This document shows positions 26,613 to 35,694 of a DNA stretch of 46,590 nucleotides, in pieces; position 1 is the first letter of the stretch; each line of letters begins with the position of its first letter. Position numbers and translations under genes: made by a program. Origin of the DNA: Parendozoicomonas callyspongiae (lineage in GTDB: Bacteria > Pseudomonadota > Gammaproteobacteria > Pseudomonadales > Endozoicomonadaceae); the NCBI RefSeq assembly GCF_023502345.1, contig NZ_JAMFLX010000031.1, positions 1 to 46,590 on the forward strand, in the 5' to 3' direction. The notes below the pieces were generated by a model. It was not told where the DNA came from, ran no database searches, and saw nothing but the letters and a program-made list of their open reading frames with translations.

Positions 26613-28481
26613 CTATGGAAGTATTTTTCCTTTGGGTTCAGTGAGATTTCCTTTTATCCAGCTGACGATATGCCCCTTGATATTTTGGTAGGAACGAATA
26701 TCAGTGCTGCGATAATGGGTTTCCATAATCTTAATGCACTCTTCTACAGCTGTACTAAGTTCAGGGTCTGTTATCCCATAGTTTCTAAGAACATCATCAA
26801 TTAACTTCATGAATATTGTTTGGTAACTTTCATCACAATCTTCATCATGCTGCATGCCCAAAGGGCTGAGTATTTCCGTAACGTGGGGAATAAATTCTCT
26901 CACATTGTCTACGATATCCTTTGCCAACCTCGCTGAGAAAGATTGATCTTCTTGCCCTCGGGCTGCATCAAGGGCAGATGTCTCTTTCGTTTCCACTTTC
27001 TTAAGCTTCTTGGTTGTAAAGTTGTGGATTTGGGCTTGCATCAATTCCATGGGAGTAAGTACTTTTACTTCTGGTTTCATATCTTCTCGGGGAGCTGTGG
27101 AGCTTCTCAGTACTACTCCCGCCCTTATTGCTTCAAAAATTGCCTGATCTTTGGATTCTTTAGGCATTTTATCGGTTTCATTCACTTTCCTGAGTTTGAA
27201 ACCAGCAGCTATCTCGGCAAGCAGTGCATCATTATTCGGCTCCTTAGCAATAACAGTTGATGGTTTTGCTACACCACCAGCTAGTGGTGGAAGCCCAGGC
27301 ATAGGTGGCGGAGGAGGTGGAAGTTTAAACAGCGGTGCTGTTGGAATCGGTACCATAGGTACTGTAGCTGAACACGCCCCCTCTGAGTGGTAACCGAACA
27401 GCTTAGCCATCAGGGCATCACATACCTCTTTTTTCAGAGTATCACTTCCCTGAGCTGCATCTTTGGGCAGAAGTTTAGCGGCTTGATCAACAAGAGCCGA
27501 GATCTCCTGATAGCGCTCTGCTTTCAGTTTACGACAGGCTTCTGCTTTTTCTTGGCGAGCCTTTTCAGCTGCAATCTCGAGCTTTTCATCGTACTTGGCA
27601 TGAACTCTGGCACGGGAATCATCAGCAAACTTCTCCATTTTTGCTGTTAACTTCTTGTGAGACCTCCTGGCAAAATCTGATTTCCGCTGGTGTCTCATAG
27701 CTTCAATATGATCCCTTAATTGTTGAAGCTGCTCCGTGTTATGAGTGGTTTTGGTAGAACTGCTTTCTTTAGGCTGGTTCTCAGCAGCTTTTTCTGCCTT
27801 GGCCTTTTGTTTACGCCTTTTAATAGCTTTGATGACTTTTGAATCAAGATCTTCGGGCTGAAGCTGACTCAGTTTCCTCATGAAGAGCATACCGGGGGGC
27901 GTCAGTGCATTATCAGCAAACTCTTGTTCTTGTTCGGCAGCCATATACTCTTTCTCAGCTGCTTTATAGAAGTGTTCAGTGTCGGAGGATGATTGCCGTT
28001 CTCTTTTTTCCATGCGCTCAACGGAGTTCTTTTGTCTTCTCTTGTCCCTGGCTATTTTTTTCCTCATCTTCGGTGACATTTGCTCGGTAGCAAGAGCAAG
28101 TTCCTGTTCGTCATCTTTTGAAAGCAGCTGCTCTAACTTCTCCTCATAAGTCAGTTCTTTTTCTACAGCATTGATGGCAGGAGTAGATGTCTTATGTGGT
28201 TCCTTTGTTTTCAGAACTTCTTGCTTCTGTTTTTTGTGTGTTGTTGAAACTTCACTTTTAGCTACTTGAGAGGTAACTGTTACTAACGAATTTGTTTTCG
28301 GTGTATCAGCTACCCTGTATTGATCTGCTGCAGGGGTAAGAGGATGGGTCTTCGCAACTTTCTGCGATAGTAATGGTTGAATACGACGACCGAACCATTT
28401 AACAGGTGCATAAAGGTATGAAATGCATGAACCAACAAAATTTGTGGCTTGTTGTAGACCATAAGAGATAGTAAGTGGCAT
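26613..28481 (-). CDS. WH2-domain, polyproline protein; candidate secreted actin nucleator
   Basis: A 622-residue protein starting at ATG 28481, with AAGGAGG 9-15 bases upstream. Residues 1-40 are amphipathic without a cleavable signal. Residues 80-340 are highly charged (Lys/Glu/Gln/Arg) and likely coiled coil. Residues 387-399 are LPPPPPPMPGLPP, a profilin/SH3-type run. Then come three actin-binding-like motifs: NNDALLAEIAAGFKLRKV (416-433), DQAIFEAIRAGVVLRSS (445-461, weaker) and ELMQAQIHNFTTKKLKKVET (479-498). The first resembles WASP/WAVE WH2; the third resembles thymosin beta (helix, then LKKxET). A helical C-terminus of about 100 residues follows. The order polyPro, WH2 x3, C-terminal domain is that of VopL/VopF. 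Delivery to a host is inference; no secretion genes are in the window. Confidence 0.82.
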   Translation of the reverse strand: MPLTISYGLQQATNFVGSCISYLYAPVKWFGRRIQPLLSQKVAKTHPLTPAADQYRVADTPKTNSLVTVTSQVAKSEVSTTHKKQKQEVLKTKEPHKTSTPAINAVEKELTYEEKLEQLLSKDDEQELALATEQMSPKMRKKIARDKRRQKNSVERMEKRERQSSSDTEHFYKAAEKEYMAAEQEQEFADNALTPPGMLFMRKLSQLQPEDLDSKVIKAIKRRKQKAKAEKAAENQPKESSSTKTTHNTEQLQQLRDHIEAMRHQRKSDFARRSHKKLTAKMEKFADDSRARVHAKYDEKLEIAAEKARQEKAEACRKLKAERYQEISALVDQAAKLLPKDAAQGSDTLKKEVCDALMAKLFGYHSEGACSATVPMVPIPTAPLFKLPPPPPPMPGLPPLAGGVAKPSTVIAKEPNNDALLAEIAAGFKLRKVNETDKMPKESKDQAIFEAIRAGVVLRSSTAPREDMKPEVKVLTPMELMQAQIHNFTTKKLKKVETKETSALDAARGQEDQSFSARLAKDIVDNVREFIPHVTEILSPLGMQHDEDCDESYQTIFMKLIDDVLRNYGITDPELSTAVEECIKIMETHYRSTDIRSYQNIKGHIVSWIKGNLTEPKGKILP

Positions 28482-28833
28482 GGCTCCTGCCTCCTTGCAG
28501 TAAGTCAAAAATTCCTAACACAATTGTTCAGACATTAATAAAAGGCCGGGAGTTCCAGCCCAAAAAACTGAGAACAGGGCTAATCAGGCAGGGTGGTTAA
28601 AGAAGGCTGGATTATCAGGGTTAAAGGCAAACTAACAGCATTGTTAGTGATTCTAACAAGGAGGACTGTGCGCCCGAAGAAGGCTGGATATGCGTGATTT
28701 CTCCATTTTACCCCTTATGAAAAGCCGTTTCTGGCCAATTTGACCCATATCAAGGCTTTACTGTTGTCTCAGGAGTATCAAGGCAGGTAATGGAAAGAAA
28801 GCCAATAAATATCAAGCAATAAGAGAGCTGGCT
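28482..28833. other. Intergenic region with small repeats
   Basis: No coding sequence supported. It contains a hairpin CTAACA-GCAT-TGTTAG (28632-28647) and a 12-bp direct repeat AGAAGGCTGGAT at 28601-28612 and 28678-28689. These may be regulatory for the wax-ester synthase remnant that follows or for the divergent WH2 gene. Confidence 0.4.
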
Positions 28834-29849
28834 ATGGAGCAGTTATCGGCCCTTGATACCCTTATATGAGACGCCCTCCCTGGGAACTGTATGTTATAGG
28901 GGGTGGATAATGTAGAGGGCGTTTCCCCAGGCGGTGTTGCCCTGGTGCTTAAGGTGCACCATGCCCTGCTGGATGGGGCTACTGGTGCTCATCTTCTCTC
29001 TATACTGCATGATCTCAGACCGGAAGGGAGCCACCCCGTCGAGGTTGGACAGTGGGTTGTTGACAGGGTGCCAACCCAGTTCGAGCTTCTTGGTCGGGCT
29101 GGTGTCAACGGAGTTCGCAGTCTTTGGGAAAGAGGACGGGTGGTGGCCCGCTACACATTGCCGGTTTCCCGTGGGTTGTTTAAGCGCGCTGTGAAAGGTT
29201 GCAATGGCTGTGCGCTGATGCATGCACCAAAAACCCGTTTTAACGGCAAGGTCTCTCCCCATCGTGTTTTTGAGGCTGTTGGTTTTGATTTGAAAACCCT
29301 GAATAAAATCAGGGATGCATTTCCTGAAGTGACCGTGAATGATGTCATCGTGTCGGTTGTTTCAGGGGCACTGCGTCGATACCTTATTCATAAAGATGAG
29401 CTGCCGGAACAATCGCTGACAGCGATGTTACCAGTCAATATTGATCCTGCTCTCAGCGGCGCACAAGGAAACAACCTGTCGCTGATGGTTCCCAAGATTC
29501 ATGCCGAACTGGCCCATCCGGTAGATCGATTAAAAGCTGTTCAGGAAGCTGTAGCAGAAGCCAAGCACAGGAACCTGTTTATCACGCGGGAGCAAGACTG
29601 AAACAGTTTTATGGGGGAGGGTTGAGTTACGACTCGGTGGGGCTGTGTCATGTTGTATTCAGTTATAACGACACCCTCACAGTCAGCATTACCTGCTGTC
29701 GTAACATGATGCCGGATCCGGAGTTTTATGCACACTGTCTCCGAAAATCCTGGCAGGAATTACAGCTGGAAGTTCTCCCCGATAAATCTGTAAAGCCGAA
29801 GGGGAAGAAAGCCGCAGCTCCAAAGAAAAAGCAGGCTGAAGAAGCCTGA
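28834..29849 (+). pseudogene. Wax ester synthase/diacylglycerol acyltransferase (WS/DGAT) pseudogene
   Basis: The region starts with MEQLSALDTLI and a TGA, matching the N-terminus of the intact paralogue at 33917, then jumps to RRPPWELYVI, so about 105 codons are lost. A frameshift in a G run near 28900 leads to a long open stretch with the active-site motif KVHHALLDG intact and PKTRFNGKVSPHRVFE. A second internal deletion follows NLFI near 29583, after which another frame resumes with KQFYGGGLSYDSVGLCHVV, CCRNMMPDPEFYAHCL and a Lys/Ala-rich tail ending at 29849. Three independent lesions make a functional enzyme unlikely. It precedes a phasin gene, as does the intact copy. Confidence 0.88.
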
Positions 29850-29945
29850 GTTAACCGAAGGGCTGGGTTTTTTCAAAGTCCATTGGGACTGGGTGAGAGA
29901 AACGTGGCGTCTGCCATGGCGGGTATAAAAAAGAGAGGAAGTATT

Positions 29946-30314
29946 ATGTACGAAAAAATCTGGCTGGCAGGTCTGGGTGCCTATGCACGTTATGAGAAGC
30001 TGGGTCAGGAAGGCAAGAAGCTTTTTGATGAGCTGGTTAAGGATGGCGAAGAAATCAAAGGCCGCGCTACTGACCAGGTTGATGACCTGAAAACCAAGGC
30101 TCGTGAGCGCGTGAATGAAGTTGTTGATCGTCTGAAAGATATGGTCACCAGCGATGACAAGAAAGAAGACGAAGTTGCTGATCTTTCTGTTCAGATTGAA
30201 GAGCTGACCAAAGCTGTTCAGGCTCTCGCCGCTGCCGAGAAAAAACCTGTGAAACGTGCCGCTCCACGTAAAGCTGCCAAAGTTGAAGAAAAGAAAGTTG
30301 CTGAGCCTGCCTGA
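29946..30314 (+). CDS. Phasin-family (PhaF/PhaI-like) granule-associated protein
   Basis: A 122-residue protein starting at ATG 29946 with GAGAGGAAG just upstream. It opens with MYEKIWLAGLGAYARYEK, the conserved start of the poly(hydroxyalkanoate) granule-associated family (PhaI/PhaF), followed by a helical region to about residue 90 (LFDELVKDGEEIKG; QVDDLKTKARERVNEVVDRL) and a Lys/Ala/Pro-rich basic tail (KRAAPRKAAK). Phasins coat storage granules, and the PhaF tail also binds DNA. Close paralogue of the protein at 36495-36875. Its neighbours make lipid droplets as likely a target as polyester granules. A strong terminator follows. Confidence 0.85.
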   Translation: MYEKIWLAGLGAYARYEKLGQEGKKLFDELVKDGEEIKGRATDQVDDLKTKARERVNEVVDRLKDMVTSDDKKEDEVADLSVQIEELTKAVQALAAAEKKPVKRAAPRKAAKVEEKKVAEPA

Positions 30315-30335
30315 TACTCAGCAGTCTAAATAATC

Positions 30336-30369
30336 AAAACGCAGTTGCCTGAAAGGCCGCTGCGTTTTT
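30336..30369 (+). terminator. Rho-independent terminator of the first phasin gene
   Basis: AAAACGCAG (30336-30344) pairs with CTGCGTTTT (30360-30368), with an inner GCCT-GAA-AGGC stem, and a T-run at 30365-30369. It lies 22 bp after the phasin stop. Confidence 0.85.
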
Positions 30370-30428
30370 CTTTGTTGGGCCCGAACATTTTTGTAAACGT
30401 ACGGGCCGTAAATCAGGCGATGCGGGGA

Positions 30429-32150
30429 TCAGGCAATAATTGGTTCGCCCATATCACATTTCTTTAGCTCTTCATCACGTAACTCTCTGCGCAAAACCTT
30501 TCCGACAGAGGTTGTGGGAAGTTCCCTTCGAAACTCGATAATCCTGGGGATCTTGTAAGCAGCCATATGATGACGGCAATAGCTGATGATCTCTTTATCA
30601 GTCAGTTTCGGGTCTTCTTTCACCACAAAGGCTTTGATGCTTTCCCCTGTTGTTTCATTGGGAAGGCCGATAATGGCACATTGGCTGATATGAGGATGTT
30701 TAACCAGCAGCTCCTCGACTTCATTTGGGTAAACATTGAAGCCGGAGACGATAATCATATCTTTAACGCGGTCAACAATGCTGACAAAGCCATCTTCACA
30801 GATGGTGGCGACATCTCCTGTTCTTAACCAGCCATCTTTGGACAAGACTTTTTTAGTGTCTTTCTTCCTATTCCAGTAACCCGCCATAACCTGAGGACCA
30901 CGAATGCAGAATTCTCCACGGTCTGTTGGTTTAGTCAGAGTCTGGCCATCGCTGCCGATGATTTTGACTTCGGTTCCGGGTAAAGGCTGGCCCACTGTTC
31001 CCAGCCGGACATTATCCAGCCTGTTCACGCAGGCAATGGGGGAGGTTTCTGTCATGCCGTAGCCTTCGCAGACTTCACAGTGAGTGATTTCTTCCCATTG
31101 TTCGGCAACACTTTGCTGTAATGCCATGCCGCCGGAAAATGTCAGCTTCAGATGGCTGAAGTCAACGTGGTGAAAACCAGGCTGTCGCATAAGTCCGGCA
31201 AAAAGTGTGTTCAGCCCGGTAAGCAGGGTGAAATCATGCTTGTTCAGTTCTTTAATAAATGCGGGCATGTCCCTGGGATTGGTGATCAGAATATTATGGG
31301 CACCCAGAAACATGCTGACCATGCAGTGCAATGTGAATGAATAGATGTGATACATGGGCAGGGGGGCAATAAACAGTTCTGCGCCGCTGTGAACGATATC
31401 TCCGCAGATGCTGCGGGTTTGAAGCATATTCGCCACCATATTGCGGTGGGTCAGCATAGCTCCCTTGGCCACGCCGGTGGTTCCCCCCGTGTATTGCAAC
31501 AGGGCAGTATCATTGTTTTCTGGTAAATGCTCCTCGAGGTGCAGGTATTTTCCAATGGCCAGAATATCGAGGAAACGATGGCTTCCATGAATATGGTAGG
31601 GAGGAACCATTTTTTTGATATAACGAATAACACCGTTAATTAGAATACGTTTGGGGGCAGGTAACATGTCGGCAATATCAGTGATGATGACATGCTTGAT
31701 CTGAGTATCCGGAATCACCTCAGCAGCAATATAAGCAGCGTTGGCAAAGGTCATGATAGCTTTTGCACCGCTGTCTTTTATCTGGTGTTCCAGCTCACGT
31801 GCTGAATACAAAGGATTGGTATTAACGACTATCAGGCCTGCGCGCAATGCTCCGAAAACAGCAACGGGAAACTGAAGAATATTGGGGAGCTGGATAATAA
31901 TGCGATCACCGGGAACCAGGTCGGTTCTGTTTTGAATCCAGGCTCCAAAATACCGGCTGTACTTTTCAATATCCCGAAAAGACAGGGTATGGTCCAGATT
32001 GGTAAAAGCAGGCTTAGAATCATACTCATGGCAGGCATAGTGAAAAATATCGGAAATGGTTCGAAATTGACCATTAATCATCGGATCCAGAGCTCTATCT
32101 TCGAGAGACCCGTTCACTTCTGCTGAATATGCGCAGTTATCCCTTTGCAT
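30429..32150 (-). CDS. Long-chain fatty acid:CoA ligase (FadD-like)
   Basis: A 573-residue ANL-superfamily enzyme. The AMP/ATP loop is YTGGTTGVAKGAMLTHRN (about 219-236), the A5 motif is GYGMTETSP, A7 is GWLRTGDVATICEDG, the linker is DRVKDMIIVSGFNVYPNEVE and the A10 lysine is in PTTSVGKVLRREL. This matches E. coli FadD in length and motif wording, so it should activate free fatty acids to acyl-CoA for beta-oxidation or for the acyltransferases encoded nearby. GGAG lies 7-10 bases before the ATG. The position inside a WS/DGAT and phasin locus supports a role in lipid storage. Confidence 0.92.
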   Translation of the reverse strand: MQRDNCAYSAEVNGSLEDRALDPMINGQFRTISDIFHYACHEYDSKPAFTNLDHTLSFRDIEKYSRYFGAWIQNRTDLVPGDRIIIQLPNILQFPVAVFGALRAGLIVVNTNPLYSARELEHQIKDSGAKAIMTFANAAYIAAEVIPDTQIKHVIITDIADMLPAPKRILINGVIRYIKKMVPPYHIHGSHRFLDILAIGKYLHLEEHLPENNDTALLQYTGGTTGVAKGAMLTHRNMVANMLQTRSICGDIVHSGAELFIAPLPMYHIYSFTLHCMVSMFLGAHNILITNPRDMPAFIKELNKHDFTLLTGLNTLFAGLMRQPGFHHVDFSHLKLTFSGGMALQQSVAEQWEEITHCEVCEGYGMTETSPIACVNRLDNVRLGTVGQPLPGTEVKIIGSDGQTLTKPTDRGEFCIRGPQVMAGYWNRKKDTKKVLSKDGWLRTGDVATICEDGFVSIVDRVKDMIIVSGFNVYPNEVEELLVKHPHISQCAIIGLPNETTGESIKAFVVKEDPKLTDKEIISYCRHHMAAYKIPRIIEFRRELPTTSVGKVLRRELRDEELKKCDMGEPIIA

Positions 32151-32323
32151 TGTGTTCTCCGAGAATACACTGTGGCCAGATTAGGATTTGGCCAAGCCTT
32201 CGTTGTTATTTATTTCTTTGCCTGCCTGTATTTGTCTAATCACTAGACTTATCGGATCCGTTTTTAACAGGCAGCAAGAATAAAGTTGTAGTTATTGTGA
32301 TTTTCTTGCTTATGACTTTTGAA

Positions 32324-33346
32324 TCACCACTTGGCGTAATGCTCTTCGGTGAAGCCATATAGTTTTTCAATTTCAATTTTTTCTCCGGAAGAGGTAATTA
32401 GATTCCCGGAAAACCGACCAAACATCTGATGGAAGTTGCTGGCCATTATTATGAAATTATTACGCTCTGTTTGAGTGCCTTCTGGCTCGAAGGTTAAGTC
32501 TATCATGCCGTCGGTGGAGTAAATATGCCATGGCTTGTAAAGATCAAAAGAGTCGTAATTAAAGGCAATTCCGGCGGTTTTATTCAGCTTTCCATCAATC
32601 CAGAATCCGTTTTCAGTGAAACTTGATTCATTGGTAAAACAGGCTCCATTTAAACCAAGGCTTCTTCCGTCAGGTAAAACACTTGAAAGGCAGATCCAGT
32701 TCCAGAAACAACGTCGTTTAAGATACCCAGCCGTCCAGTCAAGCGATGCGCAGGCTTGAATCTCAGCAAGATCATATTCACCGGCTTTACAGGAAACACG
32801 TCCCTGGCAGGGTATACCCGCCATTTTTTGTGTGTAGGAAAAACCGTTCAGGTCAGCCCGTGTTGCGCAGCGTATGGGTTCGAAGTCATGATCCTCGAAT
32901 GTCATATCAATGACTGTACCGTCTTTGAGGCGAACGAGCAGTGTTCTTTTGTGGTTCTGGCACTTTATCTCAACGGTGTTTTTCCCCATCCGGAAAAACC
33001 AGTGACCATTGTCTGGCTGCAGTGATGTCTGGGAAAAGCTGCCAAAGCCGGGAGCCTTGAACTGGTAATTGTAAAGTTTCCCGGTTGATGGGTGGTATAT
33101 ATACACGAAACTAATAACAGCAAGTTTCGTGTCAACAATCGCTGTGCCAACAATCAATTCAGGACTGATGATTGAAGTGAATTGAAACTGGTTAAAGCCA
33201 AACCACTGCCTGAGAGCACCAGCCTTGTGCCCCATGGGAGTGCGTAAATGGAAGTCCCTGTAGTTAATCTCGCTCACAGGAATTTGATGTAACCCCTGGC
33301 GTAATCGTCCCTGGTTGTCGATTAGCTGAATGGCATTCTCTGTCAT
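32324..33346 (-). CDS. DUF2804 family protein
   Basis: A 340-residue protein of beta-rich character. Diagnostic stretches of DUF2804 are LIDNQGRLRQG at the N-terminus, FGFNQFQFTSIISPELIVG, a central DWTAGYLKRRCFWNWICLSS block and NFIIMASNFHQMFGRFSG near the C-terminus. The family is uncharacterised; its fold is related to lipocalin-type AttH/carotenoid-1,2-hydratase-like proteins, which suggests a hydrophobic ligand, but this is inference. It shares its strand with the FadD-like ligase and lies 173 bp upstream of it. No signal peptide is seen. Confidence 0.85.
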   Translation of the reverse strand: MTENAIQLIDNQGRLRQGLHQIPVSEINYRDFHLRTPMGHKAGALRQWFGFNQFQFTSIISPELIVGTAIVDTKLAVISFVYIYHPSTGKLYNYQFKAPGFGSFSQTSLQPDNGHWFFRMGKNTVEIKCQNHKRTLLVRLKDGTVIDMTFEDHDFEPIRCATRADLNGFSYTQKMAGIPCQGRVSCKAGEYDLAEIQACASLDWTAGYLKRRCFWNWICLSSVLPDGRSLGLNGACFTNESSFTENGFWIDGKLNKTAGIAFNYDSFDLYKPWHIYSTDGMIDLTFEPEGTQTERNNFIIMASNFHQMFGRFSGNLITSSGEKIEIEKLYGFTEEHYAKW

Positions 33347-33916
33347 CGGTTATTTCTCTTTAATCATGGAAATACCTTTTCTATCTCCTCGGGGTGATGA
33401 AAAAGCTATTTCACGATTATGTTTACTCATTCATGTGGATTGGCTCATAAATCAATCGTATATCCGTTTTTACGGATACAATGAGAAATCAAAATGTAGT
33501 TTACATTCAAACATTTGCACGAATAAATATCAGACGATCTGCGTGGTCATTTTATGCTTTTGTAGTCGTCTTTAACGGCTTTATGATTCAGTTATTGGTT
33601 CATCTGGATGAAAGAATGTTTAGTAACTGGTATAGATGCTGCATTCAAAAATTGTGCAATATATGAAGTAGTTCACAGTTTTGAAATTGAACATGTCAGG
33701 AAAAATAGTGCTTTTGATTCAATGCATTGACCTGACTTTCAGTAAGCATAGAATATGCAGATACAAAAATAATTGATCGTGTAGTGTCGCAGTTAAAATA
33801 ATAAGTACCCATAAGCAGAGAATGCCCTTTCAGAGGATTAAAATGTAAAGGGTGTTTCCGTGGTACCAAAGTTCACTACCGGCAGTGACCTCATCGTTTC
33901 ATGAAGGACGGGGAAA
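33347..33916. other. AT-rich intergenic region
   Basis: 570 bp without a supported gene; short ORFs here lack ribosome binding sites and recognisable content. It is the divergent regulatory region of the DUF2804 and WS/DGAT genes. GAAGGACGGGG just before 33917 is the ribosome binding site of the latter. Confidence 0.5.
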
Positions 33917-35557
33917 ATGGAACAGCTATCGCCACTGGATACTGCATTCTTGAATATGGAAACCGGCAGCACACCGATGCATGTTGGTTCGCTTGGCATT
34001 TACGATATGTCCACTGTCCCAGGTACCCGCCTGGGATTTAAGGATATTCTCCATTATTTTGAAAACAGGCTGCATAAGGTTCCTTCGCTGCGCTATCGGG
34101 CAGTAGAAGTTCCCATGGGGCTTGATTACCCCTACTGGATAGCTGATCCGGATTTCGATATTGAGTTTCACATCCGTCACATAGCATTGCCTCAGCCTGG
34201 TGACTGGCGCCAGCTTTGTATTCAGGTTGCCCGCATCCATTCCCGCCCTCTGGATATGGGGCGCCCACCCTGGGAGATGTACATTATTGAGGGGCTGAAC
34301 AATATCGAAGGGATTTCAGAGGGTAGCTTTGCCGTTGTTATGAAAGTTCACCACTCGCTGGTGGATGGTGTTTTTGGTGCCCAGTTGCTGGCAGCCATGC
34401 ATGACCTTGGCCCCAATGTAAAACCGGGTCTGCCTGATAAGCCCTGGATCGTTGACCGCATGCCGACAGGCGTTGAGCTTCTTAGCCGTGCCGCACTCAA
34501 TGGTGTGCGCAACGTAGCCAAGAAAGGAAAGGCAGTTACCAACCATGTTCTTCCCAGTGCTTTTGGTTTAGCGAAGAACCTGCTGAAAGGAAATACCACG
34601 GATACTTTCAGTGCCAATAACCTGTTCCGCGCTCCGAAAACACGCTTTAACCAGCCGGTCAGTGTTCACCGGGCATTTGAGGGCGTGGATTTTGCTTTGG
34701 ATGATATCAAAGCCATTAAGAACGCTCTGCCGAATATTACTTTGAATGATGTGATGATGGGGGTTGTCTCCGGGGCGCTGCGTCGTTATCTGAAAACTAA
34801 GGGGGAACTGCCGGAAGAGTCGCTGACGGCCATGGTTCCTATTAATGTTCGGGAAGAGCAGACCCAATCGGTGCAGGGTAACAAGATCTCCTTTATGTTC
34901 CCGAAAGTGTTCACAGATATTGCTGACCCGGTGAAGCGCCTCGAAGCTATCCATGCAGCGACCACTAACGGTAAACATGATAATGAAGTCAACAGTGGCA
35001 GCCTGTTCCTTGATACAGCCCAGCTTCTACCAACGACGTTGACCAATCTGGCACTGCGTTCAGCTCTGAAGTATCACCTGACCAATTATCTGAAGACCCT
35101 GTTTAACACCTGTATTACCAATGTCCCTGGCCCACAGTTCCCGCTCTATTTTGCTGGAGCCAAGCTGGTGCAGTTCTATGGCACAGGGATCAGTTATGAC
35201 ACTATGGGGCTGTTCCATATTATCTTCAGCTACAACAAACGCATCAGTATCAGCGTCACCTGCTGTCGCAATATGATGCCTGATCCGGCTTTCTATGCTG
35301 ACTGCCTGCGTTACTCCATGCGTGAGATTCAAAAAGCAGTCCTGCCGAAAGAGGAGATCAAACCGGCTGCGAGCAAGCCAAGAGTTGTGAAAACTGAAGC
35401 AAAAGCAGCTCCCAAGGTTGAGGCGGTGAAGGAAAAGCCTAAAGCTCAGGCCAGTGAGGCCAAGCCCGCTGCGGTCAATAAGACAGTTGCAAAAACACCG
35501 GAAAAGCCGGAAACGAAAGAGCCCAGTGAGAAGAAAATCGTTGAGGCAGTCTCCTGA
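33917..35557 (+). CDS. Wax ester synthase/acyl-CoA:diacylglycerol acyltransferase (WS/DGAT)
   Basis: A 546-residue intact WS/DGAT. The active-site motif HHSLVDG is at 145-151, with His146 the expected catalytic base. Other family blocks are RPPWEMYIIEGL (116-127), PKTRFN, NDVMMGVVSGALRRYL and the C-terminal SYDTMGLFHIIFSYN and CCRNMMPDP. The enzyme esterifies acyl-CoA with a fatty alcohol or diacylglycerol to form wax esters or triacylglycerol at the inner membrane. Beyond residue about 475 a Lys/Ala/Pro/Glu-rich extension of some 70 residues follows, resembling the tails of the neighbouring phasins. A terminator at 35596 ends the unit. Confidence 0.93.
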   Translation: MEQLSPLDTAFLNMETGSTPMHVGSLGIYDMSTVPGTRLGFKDILHYFENRLHKVPSLRYRAVEVPMGLDYPYWIADPDFDIEFHIRHIALPQPGDWRQLCIQVARIHSRPLDMGRPPWEMYIIEGLNNIEGISEGSFAVVMKVHHSLVDGVFGAQLLAAMHDLGPNVKPGLPDKPWIVDRMPTGVELLSRAALNGVRNVAKKGKAVTNHVLPSAFGLAKNLLKGNTTDTFSANNLFRAPKTRFNQPVSVHRAFEGVDFALDDIKAIKNALPNITLNDVMMGVVSGALRRYLKTKGELPEESLTAMVPINVREEQTQSVQGNKISFMFPKVFTDIADPVKRLEAIHAATTNGKHDNEVNSGSLFLDTAQLLPTTLTNLALRSALKYHLTNYLKTLFNTCITNVPGPQFPLYFAGAKLVQFYGTGISYDTMGLFHIIFSYNKRISISVTCCRNMMPDPAFYADCLRYSMREIQKAVLPKEEIKPAASKPRVVKTEAKAAPKVEAVKEKPKAQASEAKPAAVNKTVAKTPEKPETKEPSEKKIVEAVS

Positions 35558-35595
35558 CCTTGACCAAATTTTCTGACGGCCGTTTCCGTCTATTT

Positions 35596-35623
35596 AAAGC
35601 CTGGACTATCCAGGCTTTTTTTT
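35596..35623 (+). terminator. Rho-independent terminator of the WS/DGAT gene
   Basis: AAAGCCTGGA (35596-35605) and TCCAGGCTTT (35609-35618) form a perfect 10-bp stem followed by eight T residues in total. Confidence 0.92.
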
Positions 35624-35640
35624 CATAACAGAACCTAAAA

Positions 35641-35669
35641 GAAATCCCCGCTGGGCGGGGATTTCTTTT
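35641..35669. terminator. Bidirectional terminator for the DUF2505 gene
   Basis: GAAATCCCCGC (35641-35651) and GCGGGGATTTC (35655-35665) form an 11-bp stem with a TGG loop. T-runs follow on both strands (TTTT at 35666-35669; TTTT after the hairpin on the minus strand). Confidence 0.85.
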
Positions 35670-35694
35670 GAACGTCACCACCGGTGAGAGAACA

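Noticed and set aside
28903-29601. Treating the open central part of the first WS/DGAT as a complete short gene
   Set aside because: The N-terminal MEQLS codons, the PPWE block and the C-terminal SYDSVGL block are present in other frames on either side, so it is one broken gene.
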